From Phytopythium helicoides (lineage: Eukaryota > Oomycota > Peronosporomycetes > Pythiales > Pythiaceae): 64,000 nt of DNA. The notes under the pieces are model-generated. The model saw only the letters and a program-made list of their open reading frames with translations, did not search any database and was not told the DNA's origin. Numbering within the stretch: the stretch's first letter is position 1; every line of letters starts with the position of its first letter. The DNA lies in contig JANFNE010000029.1 of assembly GCA_024867545.1 (NCBI GenBank), forward strand, positions 124,001 through 188,000, given 5' to 3'. A program made the position numbers and the translations under genes. Positions 31,612-41,908 of the stretch are shown in pieces.

Positions 31612-34134
31612 CTACGAGCAGCTCCTGGCCGACGGCAATGGCTGCGAGGAGGTCGACGGGGGGAGGGCGGTCGAGGAGCCGCATGCCAGCAGCTCAGCGA
31701 GCAGGGCGGGCGGCTCGGTCACGTCGAGGAACGGCGCGAGGATTTGGGAGTTGACGAGCGTCACGGACCGCAGGGACGCGTGCGAGTGCTGCGACAGCCG
31801 CAAGGTGTCGGGCGACCATGTGGAGATGGTCGAATTCTCCAGGCTGAGGGCTGTCACAGACGGCATCTTGGCGAGCAGAGCGGCGGCGTCGAGCTGGTGG
31901 CAGCGTCGGATCGACAGGACCTGCACGTTCGAGAGGATGCGAGGCGAAACTTCGCCCAGCGAGGAGATTGAAAATGGGCAAGTGACCTCCAGCATGGAGC
32001 AGGTTGCGCTTGACTTGAACCACGGCCGCAGCTCCAGCTTGCACGGGGCTGGCACTGCCATTGTAGACGACCGCGCATGAGAGGCGCCTGCGATGGTGAT
32101 GACTCCAAGAACGAGCGAGATTATAGCAGAGACTCGATACGGTGTCGCAAACTGGAGCACTTTCCTCCTGCAAGACGTGAGAAACGAGCCCTCATTGTCG
32201 TCGACAGAGACCACCGAGTCGGGGATGGCGCTCGAGAGTGAGGTTTTGCGTACGTCGGACCCCCTCCTGACCGACTGGGCGATTGCCGAAGCTCTGAAGT
32301 CGGCGTCCGAGAGAGTCACGTGGATAGACTCAATGGTGATGATGACGGCCATGCCTGCAATTACCCGGAGCGTGATAGCACCCGGAGATGAGTCGACGAA
32401 CCATTCGAGGGCTAGACTTGCGCGCGCGACCCACTCCGAATCCAGGCGTTTGTTCGCCGGAAACTTGTGTGTTGACATGTCAAAGTCGCTTCGACACTGA
32501 TCTTGGAACACTCCAAGGGGAATTAAGGCGACTCCGATCACTGTGACGGAGAGACTTGCAGCGATCCAGAGTAGGTGGAAGAAATGCTCGGCTATCACCA
32601 TGATAAACCTGCAGCTGAGGGCATGCTTGACGATTGGAAGAGCCCACATATTGAGTAAAATGAGCGTCGCATAAAAGTCGTGAAGAGATGTGGGGCTGTT
32701 CGGAAGTGAGCTGCTCATTGTTGCTGCGATGCACACTTGAATATTCCAGTGGACAAGAAGTAGCATGAGAGCCTCATTCGTCCATGCTGTCTCGTCATTT
32801 CGGGCGGTAGGGTCGACTAGCTTGACGCGCAAACGAAGCGCAGTCCATAACCAAGCGTAGGGCTGGACGCTTGCGACCTTATTGGCTTCAGTTGTCTTTG
32901 GAGAGTCTGTCTGGGTGTCTAGGACCCCCACCGAGGAGTTGGTATCTTCGTCTTTCCCCTGGGGACGAAAACGCTGAACCAATGTCTCTGTGGTCATTGC
33001 AACTGGAGGGGCGTCAAGTGGAGCAACACGGTTCGAACGTCTCCAATGGATGCACCTACTGACAGCTCCCCTCAACAGTGAGGTTGAGTGAAAGCTGGCA
33101 AAGATAAACTCCCACAGCAGGCAGCCGAGCACGCGAGTAACGTTGGGTGCAAGGAGCACGGAAGCCGGGAAAATGACCAGGAAACCCTCGATGTGAAGCG
33201 CTGAAGTTCGCAACCAGAGCCGCACGGCATTGATGGCCAAGCATAGCGTGTTGGAAACAATAAGAAGAAGTTGCAGTCCACGACACCACGTCGTGGGCAA
33301 TGCTAACGGCTTACTGATTGATCGGCGTCTTGTAACTGATGTTGGTGGAGAGACTGCTGGTACTTTGTCCTTGCTTTCGGTGGACGATGCTCCGCTCGCC
33401 GGTGCTTTGATAGCTGCGACGGTTGCGCTGGCAGCGTGGACAAATGCAAGCACACTCTGAGCAGACGAGGACCTCGCTGACTGCGCGAGAGCACCTAAGG
33501 TCGGTCGAGTCACGACTGGCTCCATGGGCGTCGCGATCGACGTGACCTCTTCAATCTCAACTTCCTGTCGCCGCTCTTTCCACGATGCATTCGAATAACG
33601 CGACTCGACCGGGTGAGCCTTCCTCGGAGGCGTGATCATTGACTGCCGTCGCCTGGATATGGAGTGGTTTGCGCTCGTGTTGGACTTGCCACTCGTGTTG
33701 GATCTCACAAGGCGTGTGGGGACGATGGAAACTTTGGATGGCGACCGGCGGTCTGAAGTTGAGCGAGACACGAACGAGCCCCCGGGGATATTCGGAACGC
33801 CTGGACCTGCCGAAGACCGACGTAAGCGACCTATAGTCTCCGCCAAGTCACGCTTGGACGGTGATCGCTGCATGGGCTTGCGTGGTGACGGCATGAGACT
33901 CGCGATGAGCGAGTGTGAAGTAAACAAAGTGCGGACTTCCAGAAGACGCCTAAATTTGCCTTTGCCTGCAGTTTTGGTTGTGCCAAGTTTGGCTACTGGA
34001 GTTGGCACTGGTGAAAGCATTCGAAGAAGCAATTCTTGATATGTCCCTCGAGGACAGGGTGGACCAAGCCCGTCATCTCGGTGTGGCCCTTCATCGATCG
34101 ATGGCCGGTGGAGAGAAAGCGGTCGGCCGCCCAC
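31612..34134 (-). CDS. Multi-pass membrane protein with LRR-like tail
   Basis: An open frame of 840 residues. The first ~270 residues are Ser/Arg/Pro-rich and probably cytoplasmic. About seven hydrophobic helices follow, for example LQLLLIVSNTLCLAINAV, FLVIFPASVLLAPNV, LLWIAASLSVTVIGVALIPL and VSAIISLVLGVITIAGA. After the last helix a lumenal or extracellular part has paired cysteines and irregular leucine-rich repeats (VQVLSIRRCHQL, VTALSLENSTI, LRSVTLVNSQI). This layout is a common oomycete family of unknown function. The start is uncertain (ATG at 34134, 34020 or later). The C-terminus ends in low-complexity sequence just where more leucine-rich repeats would be expected, so it may be truncated. 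It ends 260 bp upstream of the RRM gene. Confidence 0.65.
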   Translation of the reverse strand: MGGRPLSLHRPSIDEGPHRDDGLGPPCPRGTYQELLLRMLSPVPTPVAKLGTTKTAGKGKFRRLLEVRTLFTSHSLIASLMPSPRKPMQRSPSKRDLAETIGRLRRSSAGPGVPNIPGGSFVSRSTSDRRSPSKVSIVPTRLVRSNTSGKSNTSANHSISRRRQSMITPPRKAHPVESRYSNASWKERRQEVEIEEVTSIATPMEPVVTRPTLGALAQSARSSSAQSVLAFVHAASATVAAIKAPASGASSTESKDKVPAVSPPTSVTRRRSISKPLALPTTWCRGLQLLLIVSNTLCLAINAVRLWLRTSALHIEGFLVIFPASVLLAPNVTRVLGCLLWEFIFASFHSTSLLRGAVSRCIHWRRSNRVAPLDAPPVAMTTETLVQRFRPQGKDEDTNSSVGVLDTQTDSPKTTEANKVASVQPYAWLWTALRLRVKLVDPTARNDETAWTNEALMLLLVHWNIQVCIAATMSSSLPNSPTSLHDFYATLILLNMWALPIVKHALSCRFIMVIAEHFFHLLWIAASLSVTVIGVALIPLGVFQDQCRSDFDMSTHKFPANKRLDSEWVARASLALEWFVDSSPGAITLRVIAGMAVIITIESIHVTLSDADFRASAIAQSVRRGSDVRKTSLSSAIPDSVVSVDDNEGSFLTSCRRKVLQFATPYRVSAIISLVLGVITIAGASHARSSTMAVPAPCKLELRPWFKSSATCSMLEVTCPFSISSLGEVSPRILSNVQVLSIRRCHQLDAAALLAKMPSVTALSLENSTISTWSPDTLRLSQHSHASLRSVTLVNSQILAPFLDVTEPPALLAELLACGSSTALPPSTSSQPLPSARSCS

Positions 34135-35471
34135 TCTAGGATGAGTTCTCTCTCGCTCTCTTGGCGAAATACATCTTGCGATGGGTCAAGTTGGACGTCC
34201 ATGCTCGAGCCTAGGAGCAGTGTACACCGTACACATCATTTTCGCAACCGAGATCGCGAGCAACGACAGGATTTTAATCACGCAGACATCTGGGCATGGG
34301 ATTTGCATAGCGCGAGCAGTTCTGCTGCCCTATCTGACCAAGCTGACCGAAGCGGGGCTTGAAAATGCACCCACACCGTGCATACAATTGACGCAAGGAT
34401 GCTCGGCCAAGCACAACGTGATGAAGGGCTCATTCAAGTGAGCTGCAAACTGCGCGCTGGCTAGCGGAACGATGACACATTTCACGTTCAAGTCTAGCGG
34501 GGGATACCAGTATTTGAATGAGCAGCAGCGACGCGGCGACAGCGTGGGGCCCGACGGAATCTACAGTCGAAGCTTTGTAGCACGATTGCACGCATACAGC
34601 ATCCCGTCACGCGAGCTCAGCACAGCAAGAACTTCCCAGACGAGTGGGTGGCAACTCTCGGGATTGGCAGGCCTCCTCGCCAGTCCACCCCTTCATAGAG
34701 TCCGCAAGAGAGCGTTTGGAGCTCCGCACGGCTCTGCCCGTGGTCGAGGACGAGCCGAATCAACGAGTTCCCGAGCTTGAACCGCAGAGGTTCGGCGCCA
34801 CCCAGCCGGCAAAGCGGAACTCAAAGTCGTTCATAGAGCTTCATGACCAAACCTTAGGGCATGTAGAGAGAGCGTCGCGCAGCTGGAGCATTGTTGAAAG
34901 AAGCTGCCTATCCAAGCTTCTTTGTGGCCTCATGCAATGTGGCAGGCACTTGCAGTGAGTGCTCGTTTGGGGCAGCTCGAAAACACATGCTGCCTCACGC
35001 GGTAGCATAGCGAGACCAAGACAGCCCATCGAGTAATGCGGCGCGGACTGGCTCCTGACCAATCGAGTCGGATGTGGCGCGTGGCGGGTTACCGCGAGTC
35101 ACTGCCTCAACATATAAACTATACAAGTTATATATTTTAAAAGGGTGTTTTGTAATCTATATCATACAAATCAGCGTCTTAATATCGCTCATGAATCAAT
35201 ATTCAGAGGTTGTACATCCTCGCCGCGTGACGTACGTAGCTGCTCGCTTCCTACGGTACACTGTACAAACCCCGCTGCAACAGGCCCAGCCTTTCCGCAC
35301 ACACTGTTCGAGCCCACTGTTGCGCTGCCATGCACGTCGTCGGGCCGCCGGCCGGCCGCTTGCTTCCTGCTCTTCCCACGCGACTCACTCGCCGATTTCC
35401 TTCCCGCTCCCGACAGTCGGAAGGCCTCAACTCGCTTGCCAACCGGCAGCAGCAGTACCAACAGCAGGGCA
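34135..35471. other. Intergenic, no convincing gene
   Basis: Several open frames of 70-110 codons overlap here but none shows a domain or clear start. The last ~100 bp are the promoter and leader of the thaumatin-like gene. Confidence 0.45.
35385..35398 (+). promoter_or_regulatory. Oomycete Inr-like core promoter
   Basis: TCACTCGCCGATTT followed by CCTTCC matches the oomycete initiator pattern (TCAYTYYNCAWTTT) well and lies 74 bp before the ATG at 35472, the usual distance. Confidence 0.5.
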
Positions 35472-36811
35472 ATGGTGTGGCGAAGTGTGGCGGCCGCGGC
35501 AGCGCTGCTGTGCATGCAGCACGCGCAGGCCTTCCAGGTCACGCTCAAGAACCAGTGCACGGGCTCCATGATCCTCTTCGACGCGACCACGACCGAGACC
35601 ATCGCCGAGGGCAGCTCCACCACGCGCACCATCTCCCCCAACTCGGGTGCGCACGTCTACCGCTACGGCACGGGCGCGCAGGCTACTCGTACGTTGGATC
35701 TAATGACAGCAAAGGGGCTCCTTGGCTTTGCAAGTGCCCGCCCGATCGAAGTCGTCTCGGTGGTCTAACGAGTGCACACGTCGCATGCTTTGCTGTCTGC
35801 AGTGGCCGAGTTCTCGGGCGACGGCGGCTTCGCCTGGTACGACATCTCCATCATCCCGACGAGCTCCACGCAGGGGGTGCGTTTGCTTGCGACCAACACT
35901 GTGATTGCTTGCTCTTGAAACTAATACTCATCCTCTGAACGATGCAGCCGGACTACTGCTCCAGTCTCGCGGACTGCAAGGCGTATACGGGCGGCGTGGG
36001 CTTCAATGTGGCCATGCAGATCATACCCGACACGACCAACAGTGACCGCTGCGTGCAGCTCAACTGCCCGGCTGACGGCTGCGACGACGCCTACCAGTAC
36101 CCCAAGGATGACACCAAGACGCACGCGTGCGACATCGACACGGACTTCACTGTCACCTTCTGCTACACCAACTCCGTGTCGACGCCCGAGCCGACGACGG
36201 CGACGCCTGAGCCCACGACAGCGACGCCGGAGCCAACCACGGCTACCCCAGAGCCGACCACGGCCACCCCGGAGCCCACGACGGCCACCCCCGAGCCCTC
36301 GACCGAGGTGCCCTCGTCGTCGGCCTCTGGCTCGGTCGGCAACGAGGCTGATGGCAGCTGGACCCTCGACTCCCTTGTGGGCTCGGGTAGCGATGCCGGC
36401 AGCGTCTCCGGCTCGGCGTCCAACTCGACGAGCCTGGACGACGCCGGTGACGACTCGGTTGCCTCGGACTACGATGTTGAGGGAACCGTGAAGTCGCCCA
36501 CGACGTCGGATGACAACACCTCGACTGGTACCGTGTCCATCGGCGGCTCGCCGTCCACCACGAGCAGTGACAGCGAGAGCGGCAGTGCTGAGAAGGCCAA
36601 CACGCAGTCGGGCGAATCGTCGAGCGGCAGCTCGGCCGTGGTGGCTGTTGGCATCGGTGCGGCGGCTACCGTCGCTGCTGTCGCGGCCGTGTACCAAATC
36701 CGCAAGAAGAAGGCCGAGCTCGACGAGCTGGACAACAAGACGCCGGTCGAGACGGGTGCCCGCGCTGGCACCATCGTCATGTCGACGCCCAACGGCAGCA
36801 TGCTGCTTTAG
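35472..36811 (+). CDS. Membrane-anchored thaumatin-like protein
   Basis: Three exons (35472-35688, 35803-35876, 35948-36811) join in frame and give 384 residues. A signal peptide (MVWRSVAAAAALLCMQHAQA) precedes a thaumatin/PR5-type domain: FQVTLKNQC at its start, TLAEFSGDGGFAWYDISII across the first splice, GFNVAMQIIP, then CDDAYQYPKDD and FTVTFC at the end. That order matches the family, though the domain is short and has about half the usual cysteines. Five TPEPTTA repeats, a Ser/Thr-rich stalk, one membrane helix (AVVAVGIGAAATVAAVAAVY) and a 40-residue tail follow. It likely sits in the plasma membrane facing the wall, and beta-glucan binding is possible by family analogy. Confidence 0.8.
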
Positions 36812-37045
36812 ACGGCGCGTCGGTCTTTTGTTTATATGTCGGGTCGGGACCGCGCGGGCGACTGCTTCGAGCGGCGGCGAGGGACGGAGACTGCGTCGGA
36901 ACAGCAACGCTCGAGCTGCCTGCCCGGGTCTGTGGTTCCCGCTCGGTAGCGTCAATATGATCCCTTGTTCCTTTCCCTCTCATGTCTGGAGTTTTCATCG
37001 CTAGCGTAGGCAAGACATTCCCACGTGTATTTCAAACTACCCTGC

Positions 37046-37861
37046 TCACTTGAGCAGCGCCTGGATGTCTGAGCGGCTCTGCTCGCGCGCGGACAACCGC
37101 TGCACGACTCGCTCCATCTCTTCACGACGACCGAGCTTTGCGAGCGCGTGCAGCTGCGGGTACTTGTCGAGCGGCGGGAGCTTGGGTTGCACTGTTCGAT
37201 GAGCTTCGTGCAGCGCCAGCAGCACCTCGAACTGCTCCTGCTCATGCAGCATGGAGGCGATCTGGCTGCGGTCTGCCTGGCGCAGCGGGAGCTCCTTGTA
37301 CGCCTCAACGGCCTCGTCAAAGCGGCCTCTCCACAGCAGTTCCTTGACGATGAGCGCGGCTGGGAGCGGGTTCTTGCGCGCCACGGTGGTGGTGCTGCCG
37401 TCCTCGTTGACAACCGACCTCGACTGCGCCACCGCCGCTCGGTGGCGCGCGTAGATGGCCAGGTAGGCGCTGAGCGGCGCGCGCGAGAGGAAGAACTGGC
37501 GCAGGTAGAACTGTCGCCACACCTGGTCGCGCACCATGTTGGTCCATGGCTGCAGCACGTCGACCACCTGCTCGATCCGCTCGGCGCTCGCCTCTCGCTC
37601 GTCCGCAGGCGCGTGCAGCTGCGCGTAGAGCCACCGCACGAGCGGCGAGAGCCTCGCGACGCGCTCGGGCGCCTGCAGCAGCTCCGCGTTGGGCCGCAGC
37701 GCCAGCGGCCGGTCCTTGGTCGCGTGCCAGAGCTTCAGGTGCGTCAGCAACCGCCGGGAGAGCTCCGAGGGCGTCGAGGGCGTCGCCACGAGCTCCCGCA
37801 GCGCCGCGGAGGCCGCGCGCGGCGCCGTCGAGAGCCGCGAGCGCAGCAGCAGGCGGCTCAT
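37046..37861 (-). CDS. Probable mitochondrial helical-repeat protein
   Basis: Encodes 271 residues from the ATG at 37861, preferred because it starts a typical mitochondrial presequence (MSRLLLRSRLSTAPRAASAAL: Arg, Ser, Ala, no acid). The rest is alpha-helical, and VKELLWRGRFDEAVEAYKEL resembles a PPR or TPR unit, as does a later helix pair (FEVLLALHEAHR). I cannot name the family. It converges with the thaumatin-like gene, 234 bp between ends. A role in mitochondrial translation or RNA handling would fit but is inference. Confidence 0.65.
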   Translation of the reverse strand: MSRLLLRSRLSTAPRAASAALRELVATPSTPSELSRRLLTHLKLWHATKDRPLALRPNAELLQAPERVARLSPLVRWLYAQLHAPADEREASAERIEQVVDVLQPWTNMVRDQVWRQFYLRQFFLSRAPLSAYLAIYARHRAAVAQSRSVVNEDGSTTTVARKNPLPAALIVKELLWRGRFDEAVEAYKELPLRQADRSQIASMLHEQEQFEVLLALHEAHRTVQPKLPPLDKYPQLHALAKLGRREEMERVVQRLSAREQSRSDIQALLK

Positions 37862-38868
37862 GACGACTGGAAGGGGGTTCTCGTAGCTCTTCGCGAATGG
37901 TGTATGACACACCATGAAAAAGGCAACTTGTGACGTTGCGTCATGGTCGACTTGGGGTGGAGATCGTTGGCCCCACTCGTTGTTGGCGTGGGAAAGGAGG
38001 ATCGCAGTGTCATGAGGCTGTGTCGACGGAGATCAGAGATCCATCGTGTCATCAAGCGCTGTGTGGCATCTCTGCATGCACTCCTGGACGACTCGTTGAC
38101 CACGAACACTAGTGGAGGCGGAACGTTCCCTGGAAGCGGTGCGGTCATTAGCTTTCGGGCGCACTTGAAGCGGCGCCGCTCCTGCCCCAGTTGAGGTCAA
38201 CTCGAAGCCGGAACAGGCGTCAGTGCGAACAATAGATTGCTTGCGGACGGCGCGCAGATCTCCACCGCAGCATCACGGCGTCGTTGCTACAAGACCGAGG
38301 AGGGTGACCGGGGTGGCGGCTCGGGCGTTCTGCCCGCCAGGTCTCGATGTAGAGGCGAAACGCGAAGCCCATGCAGCGAGCGGCGCGAGCGAAGCCGTTC
38401 GAAGCCAGCAAGCGTGTAGCTCACTCCCACTTCAACCAGGTATATGGCGCTCATCACGAGGTCGTTTCGTCCGAACATTACAGTCTCCTGACCAAAGTTT
38501 GCAGCACAACAAACATGAACAAAAGTCGTAACAAGACACTTGATTACGACTACAAGGGACTTCAAGAAGGCGGTGCGTCCAGCCCAAACAGTCCATTATC
38601 CTCTCCAATACATCACGATATATCCAAGACGAGACTCATGCCGCTGAACGGCACCAAGCCGCACTTCCATGGAAGCGGCGGCGTTCGTTTCGAGTCCCGT
38701 CGTTGCGTCCGGCTGCAAAGCGCGACTTTCTCCCCACGGTTTCTGCATTGCTTGATCTCCCAACCGTTGACCGCAGCCAACCCTGCAACTGATCACTTTG
38801 CAACTGGCGGGCTCCGTCCACGGTCCCCTTCCATCCACCCGCGGTCTCAGGACGAGTCGCTCAGTTGG
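37862..38868. other. Divergent promoter region
   Basis: Lies between the mitochondrial protein (minus) and the FYVE gene (plus). The FYVE reading frame stays open upstream to 38371 but its translation there looks unnatural, so I treat it as leader. No other gene is supported. Confidence 0.45.
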
Positions 38869-41112
38869 ATGGAGTTTCCGCTGTCGCCCGGCTTCTTCCC
38901 GGCCGTGCGGCTCTCGCAGGCCGAGAGTCGAGCATATGCTCAGCGAGCCGAGCCGGCCGCTCGCTCGTTGCTGCGATTGCTTCGAGACCCCAACTGGCGC
39001 AAGGTCTCGTCTCCGGTGCGTGGTGTCGATGGCGGTGCCACGCTCGCCAAGATGTTGCGGATCGACGTCGACGCGACTGCAGCCGCGTGCTTGCTGGTCT
39101 GCGGATCATCGCTGGCAGCTGGATCTGTTCGGGAGGTGGTTGAAGCCATCGGTTCTCCGGACTCGGACGAATACCGCCGTGCAATGGCGTTCGTGCACGA
39201 GTCGCGCTTTCTGGATGCTGTGTCGCTCTGCAATGTCGACACTGAGACCAAGACGTCGCCGACGACGACAACTATCAAGTGGTCTGCCTTTCGCGATGAA
39301 GGACGCAAAGGAAGCCTCAGTGGTCCGCCGAGCTCGTCATCAACTCCGTCAACACCTTCCAGCACGTCATCGGCAGTCGTGAACGGCACCGACTACTGCT
39401 TTCTAGAGCACGCGGGCGTACTCGTGGATGATGCGAACGCTATCGAGAACGTCTTCTCGCCGCGATCCTCGCCCAAGAAAAAACGACAGAGCAAGACGCG
39501 GGAGGTTGGCTTTGTGGTGCAGGAGTCCATCGACCGAGCTCGAGAAGTGCCGTCGTTTGCTGCTGTCGGCCTGCGTCGTGGAGACTTGCGTCGCGCAGGC
39601 ACACTGGTGCTGCCGACGTCTCGACCTGGTATTGTACAGGTGTCCACTGTGCTGCAAGTCTTCCTCGACCCTAACTCTTCCATTGACGGATCGTCCTCGT
39701 CCCGGCGTCAATCTGTCATTGAGCATCAGTTACTCCGTCGTGTCGCTAGCATCTCGCGAGTTGATCTGCTGCTCGACAAGAGACGACTGTCTCGTGTTCG
39801 GCGAGTCCCCAAGTCTGAGTGGATTGCCGACGAGCTTCGTCGAGCATGTGCTGTTTGTGCCAAGGTATTCGCGCTGAGAAGACGTAAGCACCACTGCCGA
39901 GTCTGTGGAGAGGTTGTGTGCGCGGCTTGCTCGCCAATGAGCGACGCATGTGGAATTCGTGTGTGCACCAAATGCCTTGTGCAAACGCGAAGAAGCGTGA
40001 ATTACACGGCCACTCCAGCTGCCACAATCAACCAGAAGGAAGAAGTACAGCCTCAAGTACCCGAGCCAAAGGAAGAAACCAAGCTGGATGCGAAGGCAGA
40101 TTCCGAGCGCGCCGCGTCTATCGTGGACCGTTCGTCAGAGTCATCAGATGGCAGCAATTTTTCCATTGCACTTAGCGAGTCCATTATGTCGATCCGGGAA
40201 TGTGGATGGGTCTCGGACGAGCGACCTCACAGCGCGTGGGCAGTCAACACACGACCACATCCTGTCTCTCGGGTTCCCAGTCGGTTTGCAGGTGTTCCTA
40301 CAGCCACCCACACAATGCACAACGGTATACACATTCCACCTTCGCTCTCGTCGTCACCCAGCTCAAGCAGCTTCTCCCTCAGCGACTTGGACACCTTTGA
40401 GGATCTGCTGGCTGTTCATGACTTTGACCACAATGTGGACGACTCGCTCAGTGCAGACGGCGACGTTGACGAAGATAACCAGCAGACACACAGTCACCAG
40501 AACTCGGTTGACGATGTGCTGGAGCGGATTCGTTCCATGCGAGCGGATCTGTCGGCGCTCTCATCTGCCTACCCGCGGGTCTCTTCGTTGCCACCCACGT
40601 CTGGATCTGTGCGACCGCCCCCGGAAGCTACTGTAGACGTGGACTACATCAGCTCAAGCAGTGACTTCAATCTGCTGCAACCCGAGTCACTAGTCGTCTC
40701 GAACCAGCAAGACGCAGGCGAGAAATCACGTCGATCCAACTTGTCGAGCTTCACTGGGAGTACAGTTCTGGACTTGGATGACTATGATGAAAACAGCGAC
40801 TCGGATGACGAGAGTGAGGACGGTGTGGATAGCGTACATCCTCATGCTGGCCGAATGCGGAGAAATAGTCAGGCAGAGCTTCTGGCACTGCGACGACAAG
40901 TTGAAGGTCTTCATCGGTCGCTTGAAGCTGCGACGAGTAAGCTTCAAACGTACGAGGCTATGGCAATCGGAGGTGGGGGCCGAACGAGCATGAGAAGAAA
41001 GAAAAGCAGCCGACGGCACGATCGCGGGCTCGATCCGAGTGTGCGAAGGTCGTATGAAGCGCTTGTTGCAGAGCTGCATGAGCTCATGGGATTACCAACT
41101 CCAGGAAAGTGA
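38869..41112 (+). CDS. FYVE zinc-finger protein with START-like leader
   Basis: Encodes 747 residues from the ATG at 38869 (MEFPLSPGFFPAVRLS), the usual opening of oomycete FYVE/START proteins. Residues 1-300 resemble a degenerate START lipid-binding region with Ser-rich inserts. Residues about 316-370 are a complete FYVE finger: WIAD, four CxxC pairs (CAVC, CRVC, CAAC, CTKC) and the phosphoinositide signature RRKHHCRVCG. The family binds PI3P on endosomes. A long Ser/Asp-rich region follows, then a predicted coiled coil near residues 667-698 (ALRRQVEGLHRSLEAATSKL). A likely role is endosomal membrane targeting. The partner and lipid cargo are unknown. Confidence 0.85.
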   Translation: MEFPLSPGFFPAVRLSQAESRAYAQRAEPAARSLLRLLRDPNWRKVSSPVRGVDGGATLAKMLRIDVDATAAACLLVCGSSLAAGSVREVVEAIGSPDSDEYRRAMAFVHESRFLDAVSLCNVDTETKTSPTTTTIKWSAFRDEGRKGSLSGPPSSSSTPSTPSSTSSAVVNGTDYCFLEHAGVLVDDANAIENVFSPRSSPKKKRQSKTREVGFVVQESIDRAREVPSFAAVGLRRGDLRRAGTLVLPTSRPGIVQVSTVLQVFLDPNSSIDGSSSSRRQSVIEHQLLRRVASISRVDLLLDKRRLSRVRRVPKSEWIADELRRACAVCAKVFALRRRKHHCRVCGEVVCAACSPMSDACGIRVCTKCLVQTRRSVNYTATPAATINQKEEVQPQVPEPKEETKLDAKADSERAASIVDRSSESSDGSNFSIALSESIMSIRECGWVSDERPHSAWAVNTRPHPVSRVPSRFAGVPTATHTMHNGIHIPPSLSSSPSSSSFSLSDLDTFEDLLAVHDFDHNVDDSLSADGDVDEDNQQTHSHQNSVDDVLERIRSMRADLSALSSAYPRVSSLPPTSGSVRPPPEATVDVDYISSSSDFNLLQPESLVVSNQQDAGEKSRRSNLSSFTGSTVLDLDDYDENSDSDDESEDGVDSVHPHAGRMRRNSQAELLALRRQVEGLHRSLEAATSKLQTYEAMAIGGGGRTSMRRKKSSRRHDRGLDPSVRRSYEALVAELHELMGLPTPGK

Positions 41113-41390
41113 GGTGGTGCCTGTAGTGCCTGCATTGGTGTTGTGGATGTTGAGTGGAAACGTGAAATCATGTTGAGACATCTGAGGGAAACATGTCATG
41201 GCTCCGGCGTTCAATCAGCGCTAGTACTATGAGAATGGATCTTTGAATGTAAAAGAGCCTGATGTCGACATGTAAGTGTGTGTTAGACATTAGCATGCAG
41301 TCCTAGCCTGGCCATCCACAACAGCATTCTCACTCGTTCCGGAAGAAGACTCTGACAGCTCCACCCGTGCTTCAAAAACATCGCTGCTCA

Positions 41391-41645
41391 TCATTTCTTG
41401 TGTGCCGACTTCTGACCTCCGTGGTTGCCATGACTGGTTGGGTTGGGCTGTGTCGTGTGGCGCTCACCTCCCGCTGCCTTTGCTGCACTTTTCGTGGTCC
41501 CGCGGGTCTTGTAGTACAGCTCGTTGTTTGGGTTGAGTTGTTTCGCGCGGTTGTCAATCGCTGCCTTTTGCGAGAAGTCCGTGCTTCCTTGGCACTTGTA
41601 GTACTCCATATTGGCTGGGTTGAGCTGGTTCGCGCGGTTCGCCAT
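41391..41645 (-). CDS. Small protein with two NQLNPN motifs
   Basis: Encodes 84 residues from the ATG at 41645. It contains two copies of a short motif, NRANQLNPANMEYYKCQG and NRAKQLNPNNELYYKTRG, joined by a Ser/Lys linker and followed by a Gly/His/Lys tail (GNHGGQKSAHKK). The motif (N-x-x-x-QLNPNN-x-x-Y-Y-K-x-R/Q-G) is strongly patterned and looks constrained, but I cannot assign a function. The frame is open further upstream, but the leader lacks natural composition. A divergent relative lies 264 bp away on the other strand. Confidence 0.6.
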   Translation of the reverse strand: MANRANQLNPANMEYYKCQGSTDFSQKAAIDNRAKQLNPNNELYYKTRGTTKSAAKAAGGERHTTQPNPTSHGNHGGQKSAHKK

Positions 41646-41908
41646 GGCGGGGCTGTGAGCTTGCGGTCGAGAACTTCCTTTCTGGAATGAGTGGACAGAA
41701 AAAACTCTTGGCGAGCCTACACGGGACAGGGTTCTACCTTCTTCCAGCCAGAACTCAATTTTCCTCGCGATTGAAGAGGCAAATGGAGGAGCAAAGTGCC
41801 GCGTAACTGATGGTTGTGGCGGCTTTCTTTGTTTTCCGCTGCGCTCCTCATGGGTGCAACGACACAAGCTGCCATAAGTAGGATGATCGATACAATCGCG
41901 CGATCCAG

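Noticed and set aside
34644..34958. 104-codon frame with protein-like stretches
   Set aside because: No domain, signal peptide, promoter motif or splice context; not enough to call a gene.
38371..38868. N-terminal extension of the FYVE protein
   Set aside because: Open but of unnatural composition; the ATG at 38869 starts the conserved FPLSPGFFP segment.
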